The position numbers were made by a program, and so were the translations under genes. The notes beneath the pieces were generated by a model, which ran no database searches, had not been told where the DNA came from, and worked only from the letters and a program-made list of their open reading frames with translations. From Thermaceae bacterium (GTDB lineage: Bacteria > Deinococcota > Deinococci > Deinococcales > Marinithermaceae): DNA of 47,540 nt. Numbering within the stretch: position 1 is the stretch's first letter; every line of letters starts with the position of its first letter. The DNA lies in assembly GCA_015519965.1 (NCBI GenBank), contig WIAM01000073.1, forward strand, positions 1 to 47,540, read 5' to 3'. Of this stretch, positions 47,001-47,540 are shown in pieces.

Positions 47001-47540
47001 GTGCGCCGCGCAAACGCCGAGGCGATCCGGCTCCAGATCCCGATGCCGCAAAGCCCCGAGCCAAACCCCGACCCCCTCTTCGGCCAGCCCGAGGCCAAGG
47101 AGGCCTTAAAGGCCGGTTTTTTGCTGGGCCACCCGGTGCTGCTCGAGGCCCCGGAATCGTTCCTGCTCGGTGTGCGTCTCGAGGCCTTCTTCTCCCCCCT
47201 CCTCAAGGCGCTTCCCGACGATCCCCCGCTGGTCCTCGAGCCCGATTCGGGCCTCTGGCGTGTGGTCGAGCGGCCCCGGGATAAAGCCGCGAGGGTGCTG
47301 CGCCCGGGGGGACGACCCGGATTCCTCTACGACCCCTACCCGACCCCGAATCGTCTCTTCGGGGATTTTGCCTACCGCGAGGGGCCGCACGGGCCCTGCG
47401 CCGGCCCGGCGGATTTCCGTCCCGGAAGCCTCTTTCGGGTGGGAAGCGGGGTGGTGGTGCTCGAGGCGAGGCCCATCGCCCAAAACGCCACCCTTCGCGA
47501 AGCCCTGGTCGAGGCGATTCGCCTCCGGGCCTTTCAGCCC
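47001..47540 (+). CDS. Lon-like (LonC-type) protein, N-terminal part, truncated by window end
   Basis: 180 codons to the edge with no stop. LFGQPEAKEALKAGFLLG is the usual start of the AAA region of Lon-like proteases, but no Walker A (GxxGxGK[ST]) follows: the sequence reads VLLEAPESFLLG. Further on, PNRLFGDFAYREGPHGP, FRPGSLFRVGSG and VVVLEARPI correspond to the AAA_32/LonB-C motifs. This fits LonC, a Lon-like protease known from Meiothermus that lacks ATPase activity. The GTG start lies 7 nt after TAAAGT (46988-46993), suggesting a leaderless mRNA. The protease domain is beyond the window. Confidence 0.72.
   Translation, partial: MRRANAEAIRLQIPMPQSPEPNPDPLFGQPEAKEALKAGFLLGHPVLLEAPESFLLGVRLEAFFSPLLKALPDDPPLVLEPDSGLWRVVERPRDKAARVLRPGGRPGFLYDPYPTPNRLFGDFAYREGPHGPCAGPADFRPGSLFRVGSGVVVLEARPIAQNATLREALVEAIRLRAFQP

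Overview
The window is GC-rich, gene-dense bacterial DNA whose gene content points to the order Thermales (Deinococcus-Thermus), perhaps a relative of Oceanithermus, Marinithermus or Meiothermus rather than Thermus itself. The reasons are a Thermus-like Ap6A hydrolase (Ndx1-type Nudix), aioBA arsenite oxidase, class I KARI, SARP/MalT-style regulators, a Lon-like protein without a recognisable Walker A motif, and start codons placed 6-8 nt after a -10 box, which suggests leaderless mRNAs. The genus is an inference. No CRISPR array, insertion sequence or prophage is visible.

Layout. 1-2009 (minus): ketosynthase III-like enzyme and acyl-CoA synthetase (cut by the window edge), divergent from a MalT/SARP-type regulator (2110-4743). 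4764-5344: tRNA-Val(UAC) and RNase P RNA. 5367-19725: a compact dcw cluster, mraZ-rsmH-ftsL-ftsI-murF-(lipoprotein)-mraY-murD-ftsW-murG-murC-murB-ftsQ-ftsA-ftsZ, mostly with 1-22 nt overlaps, lacking murE and ddl, preceded by a row of TGGG boxes and closed by a terminator. 19754-25588: cysM, slyD, DUF1028/Nudix/gamma-carbonic anhydrase, thiL, a ComB-like gene and a TagA-type glycosyltransferase. 25627-30543 (minus): ilvB-ilvN-ilvC-leuA behind a transcription attenuator with a leader peptide rich in Val, Leu and Ile. 30563-34135: arsR divergent from aioB-aioA (arsenite oxidation). 34178-40877 (minus): a six-gene secretion and surface-assembly locus (three secreted subunits, a PapD-like chaperone, a small subunit, and a large outer-membrane barrel), divergent from a second SARP-type regulator (41084-42847). 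42786-46977 (minus): folE, and an overlapping operon glgC, GGCT-like, CDP-alcohol phosphotransferase, Nudix, SDR. 47001-end: the N-terminal part of a Lon-like protein.

How it works together. The dcw cluster makes lipid II and the division machinery. The ilv/leu operon makes branched-chain amino acids and appears to sense their charged tRNAs. ArsR probably links arsenite to aioBA expression. The least familiar part is 34178-42847. It looks like a chaperone-usher-like fibre or surface-layer system. Two of its subunits carry EF-hand calcium loops between two conserved cysteines, and its barrel protein carries two SdrD-type calcium-loop repeats. Its neighbouring regulator has an N-terminal SARP-type winged helix, a degenerate ATPase and a beta-rich C-terminus. 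Both SARP-type regulators in the window are preceded by tandem 11-bp direct repeats, the spacing expected for OmpR/SARP winged helices.
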